From: Setomelanomma holmii
Lineage: Eukaryota; Ascomycota; Dothideomycetes; Pleosporales; Phaeosphaeriaceae
Reading direction: 5' to 3'
Assembly: GCA_010015745.1 (NCBI GenBank)
Contig: ML978281.1
Span: forward strand, 23,191-87,190
DNA: 64,000 nucleotides
Shown piece by piece: positions 55,801 through 64,000 of the stretch. Both the position numbers and the translations under genes were made by a program. Below the pieces are notes generated by a model. It made no database searches. It was not told the origin of the DNA and saw only the letters and a list, made by a program, of their open reading frames with translations. Within the stretch, counting starts at the first letter, position 1, and each line of letters opens with the position of its first letter.

Positions 55801-56902
55801 ATGCTGTCAGAAATGTCTCATGAGTCTCGACAGGCCAGAGGCTGCTCACACTCATGTTTGACTATCTAAATGTCAGCGTGGTGAAATCGCACAAGGTGAT
55901 CGTGCTATGGTCATCGCTATGGTGTGACACCATGCATCACATCGCTGCCGTGTGCCTTGTCAGCGAAGGTGTACAAGATGAATTGGCAAACGCTGTGACA
56001 AATATCGAGCATGTTTCCTAGGTTGTCTCAAGCTGATAGCACTTCTGTTTGTCGATTATGAGCCTATGCCTGCGAAAATGGTCGAACGTGGTCATTCTTA
56101 GGAAGATGTGAGAGCATCGTCCAGTAACGGTCGGATATGGCTGCAAGATATACATGCTCTTGGAGTTTCGTTTCGTCGTAGGTAAGCCACATGTCTTGGA
56201 AGCTCCTGCAGCAGGTGCGACCCCGCCTCTGTCAGCTCGTAGCAAAGACATCCGAGCAAAATAGGACACAACCAATTTATGAACAGCAAATCGGCATTCG
56301 CGGTGCCCAAAGCGATCGCGGTGGTCGATGACTGCAGCATCTGGCCAATGCCGGCAAATAGGAGGTGTTATTTCGTCCCATCCACCTCCTGTCGCACTTT
56401 CATACACTGAAAGATTTCGACGTGAGTGGTGTCGATCGCTTGTAAGTAGTGGGCTTGTCGTCCTGAACCGAATCCTTGAGATCGTATGAGCGGATTGACA
56501 CCAAGCAACGCTGATTTCGTCCATCGCCACTTTTCCTCTCGATCCGCAGGGCCCTGTGATCTGATTTGGCAAGAAAACAAAATTGTAAGTCTAAACAGAG
56601 GTACCCGATATAACGATGTGCCTGCACGATGTTAGTGCAAGCTAGATCTCCTGGTCACGGTAAATTCAAGCCCGAAAGGTCAGGCAGCGAATATCGAAGC
56701 AATCATTCAGCGTTTTAAGGGATATCCTGAGCTTGCCGTGCGACCTCAAGCCGTCACATGGCATTGGGAAGATGCCAAAAAGTCGAAGCACACCGGTCAA
56801 AAGCTTGAACAACCGGCGACAGCCTTGAAATGGTTGTGGTATTGGATTTCATTGGTATTCGCTGATTCCGCTCACCTCAAATGTCCCTCACTTGCTCTTT
56901 CC
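55801..56902. other. Intergenic region
   Basis: About 1.1 kb with overlapping minus-strand open frames (56018-56627), none with a recognisable domain. No copies of the dispersed motif. Confidence 0.4.
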
Positions 56903-57673
56903 CTATAGCGCCTTGCCCATGAATTTTCTCTTGCTGTAGCTTAGCCACCATTTGCTGGGCAGGCCAGAGTCGTCCCCGTACACCCTGTTCAGTAACCGGG
57001 TGGCCAGTTCTTGCCGCATTTGCATAATGTATTGTCGAAGAACCTCGGCCGAATTCCGATCTGGTGGTGCTTCAAAAGCCTGGTTCAGCGGGAATCCGGC
57101 ATCGCCTGGAATCGCGAAGTTGGTGTCAAGCGAAATATTGTTGACAGCCTGGGAACGTCAGCATATAGGCCGTCCAGGTCTTCTTCTGCTCTAAAATATG
57201 TTATGCCTACCTTCTCGGCATCCCTCCTTGCCATGCCTAGCTTTATCTTGCCGAGCACTTCGCTCACAAAGAGAATGCCATAGATGAGCACGCGATCAGC
57301 CGGGCCTTTGATTTCGAAGTTGCGAAAGAATGTGTTGGCGCGGAATAGAGCAAGGATCTCGTCCAAGGGATCGTACGACTCGTGTGAGGTATCAATGGTG
57401 AGCTCTGTCACATGGGCGGGGAGGGCGGGTAGTTGGATGGCCGGACCTCGGGTTCGCGTGCGGAGAGGAAGGAGCGCAAAGTTGCCTGACAGACTGCAAG
57501 TCAACAAGTTTCAACTCCTGGCGTGTAGCAATTCGCATACCGATCAGCTGCTGGTTCGGTTCGTCTAGAAAGACGGAATGGTAGGCCTGCGGGGCATATT
57601 AGCTCTCTAAAACCAAAGCGGAGCGCTTTAAACTCCCAAAGCTTTCTGTGAGGGTACTGGAACGTACAGGCAT
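56903..57673 (-). CDS. ARC18: ARP2/3 complex subunit ARPC3 (p21-Arc)
   Basis: A subunit of the actin-nucleating Arp2/3 complex. The gene is finely split: the first exon is only ATGCCT (57673-57668). The next carries AYHSVFLDEPNQQLI, then an exon beginning GNFALLPLRTRTRGPAIQLP runs to DAEK (about 57210). The rest follows from about 57153, beginning AVNNISLDTNFAIPGDAGFP, to a stop at 56903. It ends PSKWWLSYSKRKFMGKAL, the standard family C-terminus. The assembled protein is about 190 residues, normal for ARPC3. A frame that reads straight through the intron near 57209-57154 is not the real product. It is divergent from RFC3 with 298 bases between starts. Confidence 0.9.
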
Positions 57674-57971
57674 CTTGTATATGTGCTGGCCAGAGCGCTC
57701 AAGGGATTGTGTGGAGGGTTGGCGGTCGGCGGAGGTGACGTTGTAGCTCCGCCTGGTGAGAGGTGTGCTCGTAGGGCTGAGCTAACCGCGGGGCATGACT
57801 AAGCCGCCGCTTCCCCATCAACGCGTCCAGCCAGGCGCGTTCGCGTCGGCATCAACTTTTCTCGACATTTCGCAAATTCTATCCAACGCCTGCCGCAACG
57901 CTTCCAGAGACCGTCAGAAACCTGTTGCAGTAACTTCGGTCTCAAATTACGACATCTAAAGAGCAAGAAGC

Positions 57972-59251
57972 ATGTCCGACTTCGAGGATGAGATGGACGT
58001 GGATGCGCCAGTGGCAGACACCTCCATAACTTTTAGTGGAGACCCTAAGAAGGGCAAGAGGAGCGCTGCAAACCTGCCAGTCGAGGCGGAAGACTCATTA
58101 CCATGGTGCGTTGTAGGATTGGAAGGTCAATACACAATTGCTAAACTAGTAAAGGGTGGAGAAGTACCGACCAAATTCACTTGACGATGTCGAAGGACAC
58201 CAGGACATAATTGCCACCATAAACAAGTTTGTCGACTCAAACGTATGCCCCTGAAACCGTTGGGTCAGGCGTGTGCTGACTTGTGCAGCGATTGCCACAT
58301 CTCCTGCTCTACGGACCACCAGGCACTGGCAAGACTTCGACCGTCCTCGCACTCGCGCGACGTATATACGGGAACAAGAACATGCGACAGATGGTACTGG
58401 AGCTGAACGCATCAGATGACAGAGGTATCGACGTGGTGAGAGAGCAGATCAAAACTTTCAGCAGCACAAAACAAATCTTCTCTGCTGCGCCCAAGGCTGG
58501 AGACAGTTCACTAGCTACATTCAAGCTCATCATCCTGGACGAGGCAGATGCAATGACCGCCACCGCACAGATGGCACTGAGACGAATCATGGAGAAGTAC
58601 ACAGCCAACACACGGTTCTGCATCATTGCCAACTACACGCATAAGCTCTCGCCGGCACTGCTGTCTCGATGCACCCGATTTCGCTTTTCGCCCCTCAAAG
58701 ATCGAGATATTCGAAATCTTGTAGACAAGGTCATCGAAGACGAGAAGGTCAACATCACCCTAGACGCCACAGAATCACTCGTGACACTTAGCAAAGGTGA
58801 CATGAGGCGAGCACTCAACGTTCTCCAGGCTTGTCACGCCTCAAGTACACCACTGCAGCCACCTGGAAAGCCCGCCCCCGACCCAAGCACGATCGTACGC
58901 GACCAGATCACTCAGACCACCATATACGACTGTATAGCGGCCCCACATCCTTCAGATATCAAGTACATCCTTGACACACTATTATCGACCCATGATATGA
59001 CGCAATGCCTGCGTACCGTGAACAATCTGAAGATCATGAAAGGCCTCGCTTTGGCAGACATCCTGACGGCCGTTAGCGAAGAGCTAGTGGATAATAATGT
59101 CCCGCCACAGGTGATGGTGACATGGATGTCGGGCTTGGCGGATATCGAGTATCGACTAAGCGGTGGTGGAAGCGAAGCTATTCAAACGGGCGCCGCAATT
59201 GGAGTGGTAAGAACAGGCGTGGAGCTGCTTGAAAATGGGAAGAAGTCATGA
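57972..59251 (+). CDS. RFC3: Replication factor C subunit 3 (yeast Rfc3 / human RFC5 type)
   Basis: A small subunit of the clamp loader that places PCNA on DNA. Three exons, 57972-58105, 58155-58242 and 58289-59251, give 394 residues. An acidic N-terminal extension (MSDFEDEMDVDAP) precedes PWVEKYRPNSLDDVEGHQDI. Then come Walker A LLLYGPPGTGKTSTVLALAR, the RFC box LNASDDRGIDVVREQIKTF, Walker B KLIILDEADAMT, sensor 1 FCIIANYTHKLSPALLSRC (with the arginine-finger SRC) and sensor 2 KGDMRRALNVLQ. The C-terminal helical domain forms the collar. Small-subunit type is assigned from the size and the SRC; distinguishing Rfc3 from Rfc2/Rfc4 is based on overall pattern. All key residues are present. Confidence 0.92.
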
Positions 59252-59559
59252 AGGGGATGATTCGAGAATCGAGGGAAAGGAACTCGAGCTAAAGCGATTT
59301 GATGATAAGAAGCAAGAGATACCACAATTCACTGGTACACAGCGCGTTCGTTTGCCTTTGCACGACTCCAACGCTGAGCACTGACGTAGCTCCAAGGCAG
59401 TCGCGAGTTAGTCGCGTAAATCAAAGCACGAGACGCTCCAGCTGCCATAACATCAAAGCTCTCCCTGAACTGCAACCACACCATCACCACTTCAGCAGCA
59501 CTCGCAACCTCAACTCGACCACGGTCACTCACGCCTCCTCACATACGCCACCATTCACA

Positions 59560-60975
59560 ATGAGCTCAAACAACAAGCGCAAGTCGATGGTATCGCCCAA
59601 ACCATCTCCATCACCATTAGTATGTCAACTGAAGATGAGTTCTCCTAGATGGCTAACTGTTCTCCAGCAAGAAGCAAACTCGCATAAGAAGCGTTACAGT
59701 GTGCGAATGGCGCGACAGCCCAATCCTGCTTCTGCAACGGCGTCTTCTCCAATCCCCGAAGAACGCTTCCTCGGCCGGCGCCCACGCCCTAGTCGATGGA
59801 GAGGTCCTGTCAGTGTACTGCCCAAGCAAGCCATGTTACAATTACCTAACAGTCTTCAGTGGCAACCGAAGGCCGATAGGGAAATAGAGATTCCTGACAA
59901 ACCGCTATTCCAATCCATCTACGAGCCTTTGCCCACCCCTCAGCACTTCACGATGCGTAGTCACCAGACGCAGCATGCAGGCAACCCCGAAATTCACTTC
60001 TCGTTTTCCTCTTCAGCGGGCTACGATCAACAAGACCTGAAATATCCAGTCTTGCCGTCCGCTCCTGTCCAGCCACCCCAAGAGGATCTCGATCAAAGCT
60101 TTGAAGGCCTTTTATTCAATAGTGGTAGCACCATCATTGCGCCTCCGGTGCAGCTGCGGTCAAGACCAATCGACCAGGTACCAGCCTTACCCACCAAACC
60201 TCACCGAACAGGCTATGGCTTCAGCTACAATGACAGCCGGTTCTATAGCGATATTCGCCGCTCGCCGCCTCCTCAGCACGACTCTCCAAATACTGGTTGT
60301 AGACCAGCACTGCCAGCCATCGCTGAACTGACCAAGCCAAACAAGAAGGCGGGATATGGCTTCAGCTTCTCGGATGATACCTTCTACGATTCCGACGAGT
60401 ATCCAGACACCGAGTGCGAGTGGACTCTAGAGGAGCCAGAGCCCGTGAAGGAGTCGGAGTCTACAAAGAAGCAGGCGCAGACCCCGTCCAGCAAGCAATT
60501 ACCATCTACCATCATTCGCCAGGATACCTCCTTCACCGATGTCGTCGTTATGCGAGACGTCGGTTCCTTCCACATCGCCAGGCCCCAGAAGCGTCTCTCC
60601 TGCACCACCGCCACCCGCGAGGACACCATCCGGATCAAGCACGCCGCCAAGATGCTGCTCAAGCACGCAGAATCTGCTGAGGTGTGCGAGCAGCTGCTGG
60701 CGCACCTTGAGCGTATGGTCTGCGCCGCGCTGCAAAAGCCAGAGCGCTGGGGTCATCACATCGGGGCCACTACGACTTGTTGCGCGCTGAAGTTGAGAGA
60801 CCTTTTGGTCAATAGCAAGCAGGAGCGTGTGGTGACTGGGGAGCTGCAGAATGCAGTTGAACATGAGATGGAGTGGGCGAAGTGGTTGGTGGAGGCTAGC
60901 TGTACAGGAGTCATGCATTTGAAGGTGCCTGGTTGTGATTGCCGTCCGGACTGGGAGGAGGAGGATGACGAGTAG
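59560..60975 (+). CDS. Proline/serine-rich protein of unknown function with a duplicated GYGFS motif
   Basis: I do not recognise this gene. The start ATG at 59560 (MSSNNKRKS) is followed by a likely 48-base in-frame intron (59620-59667, GTATGT…CTCCAG); the spliced protein has 455 residues. The N-terminal two thirds is disordered, basic then Pro-rich, with two copies of a short motif: TGYGFSYNDSRFYSD (about 60205) and AGYGFSFSDDTFYDSD (about 60348). The C-terminal 120 residues look folded: RIKHAAKMLLKHAESAEVC, QLLAHLERMVCAALQK, HIGATTTCCALKLRDLL, EHEMEWAKWLVEA, ending in an acidic tail after CDCRPDW. Codon phase and the clear intron support a real gene. The upstream in-frame stretch from 59299 is regarded as 5' leader. 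Confidence 0.65.
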   Translation: MSSNNKRKSMVSPKPSPSPLVCQLKMSSPRWLTVLQQEANSHKKRYSVRMARQPNPASATASSPIPEERFLGRRPRPSRWRGPVSVLPKQAMLQLPNSLQWQPKADREIEIPDKPLFQSIYEPLPTPQHFTMRSHQTQHAGNPEIHFSFSSSAGYDQQDLKYPVLPSAPVQPPQEDLDQSFEGLLFNSGSTIIAPPVQLRSRPIDQVPALPTKPHRTGYGFSYNDSRFYSDIRRSPPPQHDSPNTGCRPALPAIAELTKPNKKAGYGFSFSDDTFYDSDEYPDTECEWTLEEPEPVKESESTKKQAQTPSSKQLPSTIIRQDTSFTDVVVMRDVGSFHIARPQKRLSCTTATREDTIRIKHAAKMLLKHAESAEVCEQLLAHLERMVCAALQKPERWGHHIGATTTCCALKLRDLLVNSKQERVVTGELQNAVEHEMEWAKWLVEASCTGVMHLKVPGCDCRPDWEEEDDE

Positions 60976-61237
60976 CAAGGTTGTGGCCAGGAGTAGGGAT
61001 AGTCAGAAGTCGCCGACACCTCATGCCAGCCTGCGTGAGGAACGGGTAGTTTTGAGGGGCATATGCTGCGGGCAAGACAAAGCCTAGATGAGAGCATCAT
61101 GAAGTTCTCTATAGCACAACTCGAAAGAGTTTCAGACACTGAGGCTGCAAAAGTTCCTCCAACATAGATTAAGATGGCACAACATAGATTGAGATGGCGA
61201 AACTTCATTGGTCAGCTTGAGCCTAAAGTCTGCTGTC

Positions 61238-61262
61238 CCACGCTAAGAAATGCAGTGCACCT
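61238..61262 (-). repeat. Dispersed inverted-repeat motif
   Basis: It reads CCACGCTAAGAAATGCAGTG then CACC. A short direct repeat, ACATAGATTRAGATGGC, occurs twice just upstream (61162-61197). Confidence 0.55.
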
Positions 61263-61331
61263 GGTCATCGTATCGCAAGGATCGTGCTATTTGTCGCTTC
61301 GGCCCGCCTTCCGCCCGAAGTTGGCATGGGT

Positions 61332-61422
61332 ACTGCACTGCAATTCTTTGCGCCGAAGAGACAACCATACTCCAGCCTTGCGAGTCAGCCATGCTGTCTT
61401 TTATGGTAAGAAGTACGGTGCA
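61332..61422. mobile_element. MITE-like element, one good and one degenerate arm
   Basis: The left arm is ACTGCACTGCAATTCTTTGC plus GCCGAAGAG. The right arm is degenerate, GGTAAGAAGTACGGTGCA. The interior has CAGCCTTGCGAGTCAGCCA, resembling other copies. Confidence 0.5.
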
Positions 61423-61523
61423 AGATCGCAGTGCAAGATTTGGTTGGCGTACCATTGGCCTTGTTCGCCCCCGGCAACGATGTGACATAAGATGATGTGT
61501 CAATTGAATGTACTGGTGCCCGG

Positions 61524-61610
61524 GTGCACTATAGTCTTTAGCGTAGAGAAGAAGACAAGTCTTCAGCCTTGTCAGCCACTCTCAAGTCTTCGGCTCTGGG
61601 ATTCCACTGC
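61524..61610. mobile_element. MITE-like element with paired arms
   Basis: The left arm is GTGCACTATAGTCTTTAGCG plus TAGAGAAGAAG; the right arm is CTTCGGCTCTGGGATTCCAC plus TGC. The spacer has CAGCCTTGTCAGCCA. Total span is about 87 bases. Confidence 0.55.
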
Positions 61611-61886
61611 GAGAAGGCTATCAGCTCCGCTACCGACGACTCTGGCCGACAACTTTAGCCGAGCCTCACCGGATTGTTGGTGATATTTGTGGTTTCACAA
61701 TGGGCATTGGTCTCACCGTCTTGCAATCATTTGGATATCTCATACTAATTTGTTACTATCATGCATTATACATGCTTATTGCCACGGGTTCATGCTTTCG
61801 TCACGCCCGTCAGGGGTTTCCAACGCAAATCCTCTGAAGACACCGAATGAGCAGGAAGGCACGTACAGTGGGTTGAGGAATACTGT

Positions 61887-61914
61887 GTCTTCCCAGCTAA
61901 GAAATGCAGTACAG
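61887..61914 (-). repeat. Dispersed inverted-repeat motif
   Basis: It reads GTCTTCCCAGCTAAGAAATG then CAGTACAG. A very degenerate opposite arm may lie at about 61820-61850. Confidence 0.55.
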
Positions 61915-62031
61915 CGAAGCAAGATACAAGGCAAAAGGCGTTGCGTCCGGCCTCCTGTATGACTGCACCGCCTATGAGCGTGAGAGGACATAGCCAAGTG
62001 TCTCAGCCTCTTTGGGTCACGACCTGCTCAG

Positions 62032-62055
62032 TCACGCTAAAAATGTAGTACAGTC
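62032..62055 (-). repeat. Dispersed inverted-repeat motif
   Basis: It reads CACGCTAAAAATGTAGTACA; the core is recognisable with three or four changes. Confidence 0.5.
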
Positions 62056-62116
62056 GGACATTTGTGGGAGGCACAGAGCCGCAGAGGTGCAGGAGCGATA
62101 ACTTGCAAGAAATCGT

Positions 62117-62221
62117 GCTGCATAGCAACTCCTAGCATGGAGGAGCAGACATGTCAGCCATTCTCTGCGAGGCTGAAAGTGGAGTATCTTTTTTGCTCTT
62201 CGATGCTAGGAATTGCAGTGC
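62117..62221. mobile_element. MITE-like element with paired arms
   Basis: The left arm is degenerate, TGCATAGCAACTCCTAGCAT plus GGAGGAGCA. The right arm is intact, GCTCTTCGATGCTAGGAATT plus GCAGTGC. The arms are inverted, about 105 bases end to end. The interior GAGGCTGAAAGTGGAGTA recurs in the next copy. Confidence 0.55.
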
Positions 62222-62310
62222 TTCCTGTCCCTGCCTGAGAACAATACGAGGAAGAGCGCACCTGTCAGACCTCTTTCGCGAGGCTGAGAGTGGGAACTTC
62301 GTCGGATTGT

Positions 62311-62333
62311 CGGCGCTAAAAGTTACAGTGCAT
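62311..62333 (-). repeat. Dispersed inverted-repeat motif, second unit of a local duplication
   Basis: It reads GGCGCTAAAAGTTACAGTGC. It follows GAGGCTGAGAGTGGGAAC, the interior sequence of the preceding element, at a spacing of about 115 bases. Confidence 0.55.
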
Positions 62334-62692
62334 TTGCCTCAGGTGAAGGTTCCCTAAGGCGACTCAGCCATGCAAATGGGAGCGACGATTACAATGAAAA
62401 TGATATGTTAGGCTTGTCCTTTAAGAGAAAGTGCCTTCGCCACGTGTCGGATTGTGCGAGCGGCAAAGCATCATAACATACCTGGACCTGGGCTGAATTC
62501 ACTGAGTAGCATTACATCTTGCTCTGCGGTTGATCAACATAAGGGGAAGATGACATTTCACCGACATTGAGAGTCTTACTATTGTCTTCAGGATATCAGC
62601 CAGATCACCAAAACTGGCCCGAAGGAGCCACTTCACCTTCAGCTTCGGTAAAATTTGGGGAGATGCTTAGTCTTGGCCTTCTCGACAGCGCT

Positions 62693-62719
62693 CGCCCACG
62701 CCAAGAATTGCAGTACAGA
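62693..62719 (-). repeat. Dispersed inverted-repeat motif
   Basis: It reads CCCACGCCAAGAATTGCAGT then ACAGA; no clear partner. Confidence 0.5.
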
Positions 62720-62875
62720 TCTAGCTTTGCATCCTGTTGTCGATCATGTGATCGAGAGTATCCAATCATTCCTCTACATCGTACGGCACGATGTAAGCCA
62801 CCATGCAAGCCAAGAGAGCCCGCTCGGTTTCTATGTAAACTGTTAGGTTAACAGATGCTCGCAGAGCGCGATACG

Positions 62876-62972
62876 ACTGCACTGCATTTCCTAGCGCAAA
62901 AGAGAGTTTGGTTGACAGCAAGGCTAATATTTAGCCCTCGCTGTAGCGCTAGGCATTACCGGTACAGTGCAG
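62876..62972. mobile_element. MITE-like element with paired arms
   Basis: The left arm is ACTGCACTGCATTTCCTAGC plus GCAAAAGAGAG. The right arm is AGCGCTAGGCATTACCGGTA plus CAGTGCA (a five-base insertion splits the core). Span is about 97 bases. GACAGCAAGGCT lies inside. Confidence 0.55.
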
Positions 62973-63046
62973 CATCAGCATCGCCCCGAGCCTCCCCAAT
63001 CGCGCGGTGCACAGGGCCTGCAGTACCTACCGGCTAACACCAAACA

Positions 63047-63075
63047 TCTTCAGCGCTATAATTGCAGTGTAGAAG
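63047..63075 (-). repeat. Dispersed inverted-repeat motif
   Basis: It reads TCTTCAGCGCTATAATTGCA then GTGTAGAAG; the tail and core are well preserved. Confidence 0.6.
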
Positions 63076-63102
63076 ATTATCTGCACGAAATCCTCCGACC
63101 TA

Positions 63103-63186
63103 GGGCACTGCGATCTCTAGCGCAGAAGATGAGAGCGGCTCAGTAGAATTACAAAGGTCATCTTCCACGTTAGGGATTACAGTGCA
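63103..63186. mobile_element. MITE-like element with paired arms
   Basis: The left arm is GCACTGCGATCTCTAGCGCA plus GAAGATGA. The right arm is TCATCTTCCACGTTAGGGAT plus TACAGTGC. The two 28-base arms match as an inverted repeat at most positions, over an element of about 84 bases. Confidence 0.6.
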
Positions 63187-63419
63187 AGTATGCGAACCAT
63201 TTTCCTTCTTCGGGAATTGACCGCCTTTTCATGTCGCCTTTCAAGTGTTGGTTCCTCTCTTGAATGTCTAGATCGCGAACCAGAATGTCTTTTTGCTACT
63301 CTCTATATATCTAGGCCGATCAATACATGATTCACTACAAGTCATCAGCTGTACCTCTGATCTCGCTCTCCAAGAAACCCTGATCCTCATTCCCAGGCAT
63401 GAACTCAAGCAGTAACGTG

Positions 63420-64000
63420 TTTTACCGGTACAAGCGAGTGCGCATTACCGTGGGCGTCGGCGTAACGACCCACTCGGTGTGCCGACCCACCCCAACGCCA
63501 TGAGCCCACCTACAAAGATGAGGCTATACTGTCACCCATAATAGCTATTATCACGAGATTTTGTAGTAAAGTAATAAAGTGATGCTTGCGATCAATTTGG
63601 GCTACCAAACTTAGTAGGCAGCCTAATAGGGCGGCCATTTTTGGTGGTTTTTGTTGGTAGTGAGGGTGGTGAAGGGTTACTACTACCACCACCTTTAGCA
63701 GGCTGCGCAACCTGCGCACGCTTTCGATCACACGTAGGCTTTTGTGAGGCAGCTCTCTTGCCTCTTTGGGATAATTTGACAGCTTTTGGGCGGTTGCAGC
63801 CTCTCTTTCCTCCTGTTTCTTGCGCTTAGTTTCAGCTCTTTCTCCTGCTACTTTTTCCTTCTCTCTCTCTCTCTCTACCTTAGCTATCTCTTGCGCCACA
63901 CGCTTCTCTTCTGCTTCTTTCTGCTTGAGCAAGGCAGCTTGAGCCTTAAGGTCCTTCATCTCAGCTTTTCTGAGGTTTTCCTCTTGCTCCTCTTGCTTCC
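63420..64000. mobile_element. 3' part of a Fot1/pogo-like DNA transposon
   Basis: It includes the transposase end and the noncoding flank to about 63420. That flank contains repeated GACCCAC blocks (63466-63497: AACGACCCACTCGG and CCGACCCACCCC), as seen near the ends of Fot1-type elements. The terminal inverted repeat and TA target duplication cannot be fixed because the other end is outside the window. Confidence 0.5.
63592..64000 (-). pseudogene. Fot1/pogo-type DDE transposase, C-terminal end, frameshifted
   Basis: Reading inward from the right edge, the minus strand encodes a charged coiled region (ENLRKAEMKDLKAQAALLKQ, KEAEEKRVAQEIAKVERERE) typical of the C-terminus of Fot1/pogo (Tc1-mariner) transposases. 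Near 63798 one base is missing in AAAAGCTG. The frame then continues one register over as VKLSQRGKRAASQ… THERE ends PTKTTKNGRPIRLPTKFG, the usual basic tail, with a stop at 63592. The catalytic DDE part lies outside the window. This copy is therefore partial as seen, and broken. The family is clear from the tail composition; the exact subfamily is not. Confidence 0.75.

Larger units (their letters stand above)
60976..63591. other. Repeat-dense, gene-free region
   Basis: About 2.6 kb with no supportable gene and the densest cluster of the dispersed inverted-repeat family (at least twelve arms, annotated separately). It ends in the flank of the Fot1-like transposon. Confidence 0.55.

Noticed and set aside
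56018..56627. Three overlapping minus-strand frames
   Set aside because: No domain, no clear splice joins and no similarity to anything I recognise.

Overview
The window is eukaryotic, from a filamentous ascomycete (Pezizomycotina; the gene set suggests a Dothideomycete of the Capnodiales/Mycosphaerellales type, which is inference). The genes are split by many short introns of about 45-85 bases with GT(RNGT)/(C)AG borders. The predicted products are typical fungal proteins, including LAS21, SNT1, MATH/USP-like, TRM6/GCD10 and NACHT-type STAND proteins. I found no operons, CRISPR arrays, rRNA or convincing tRNA genes.

Left part (0.2-32 kb). This is mostly housekeeping: a Xaa-Pro aminopeptidase P, an importin-13/Kap122-like karyopherin, a FUN14 protein, the GPI ethanolamine-phosphate transferase LAS21, a RanBP2-type zinc-finger protein with a problematic 5' end, a small RBR (RING-IBR-RING) protein, a broken formate/nitrite transporter, a very large MATH/pseudo-USP/MORN/RING protein, deoxyhypusine synthase, and a 2260-residue SANT-domain corepressor of the SNT1/N-CoR type.

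Middle part (32-43 kb). This looks like an accessory island. It holds an ankyrin protein with an NLR-like N-terminal region, a NACHT NTPase that ends in C2H2 zinc fingers (12 exons reconstructed), and a divergent SNF2/RING helicase that uses one GC-AG intron. Copies of a short dispersed repeat lie on both sides.

Right part (43-64 kb). More conserved genes follow: GET4, a multi-pass membrane protein of a fungus-specific family, a MINDY deubiquitinase with a C-terminal CaaX box, TRM6, ARPC3, RFC3 and an unknown proline-rich protein. A kelch-protein relic lies between TRM6 and ARPC3. The 3' end of a Fot1/pogo-type transposase, frameshifted, runs off the right edge.

The most striking non-genic signal is a degenerate 20-28 bp motif, core GCACTGCAATTCCTAGCGC, usually followed by a GAAGAG-like tail. 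It occurs more than 20 times, always outside coding sequence: at 16.7, 32.3-32.7, 42.6, 54.1-55.1 and 61.2-63.2 kb. Several copies pair as inverted repeats 75-110 bp apart, so they look like the arms of a small MITE-like element that I do not recognise.
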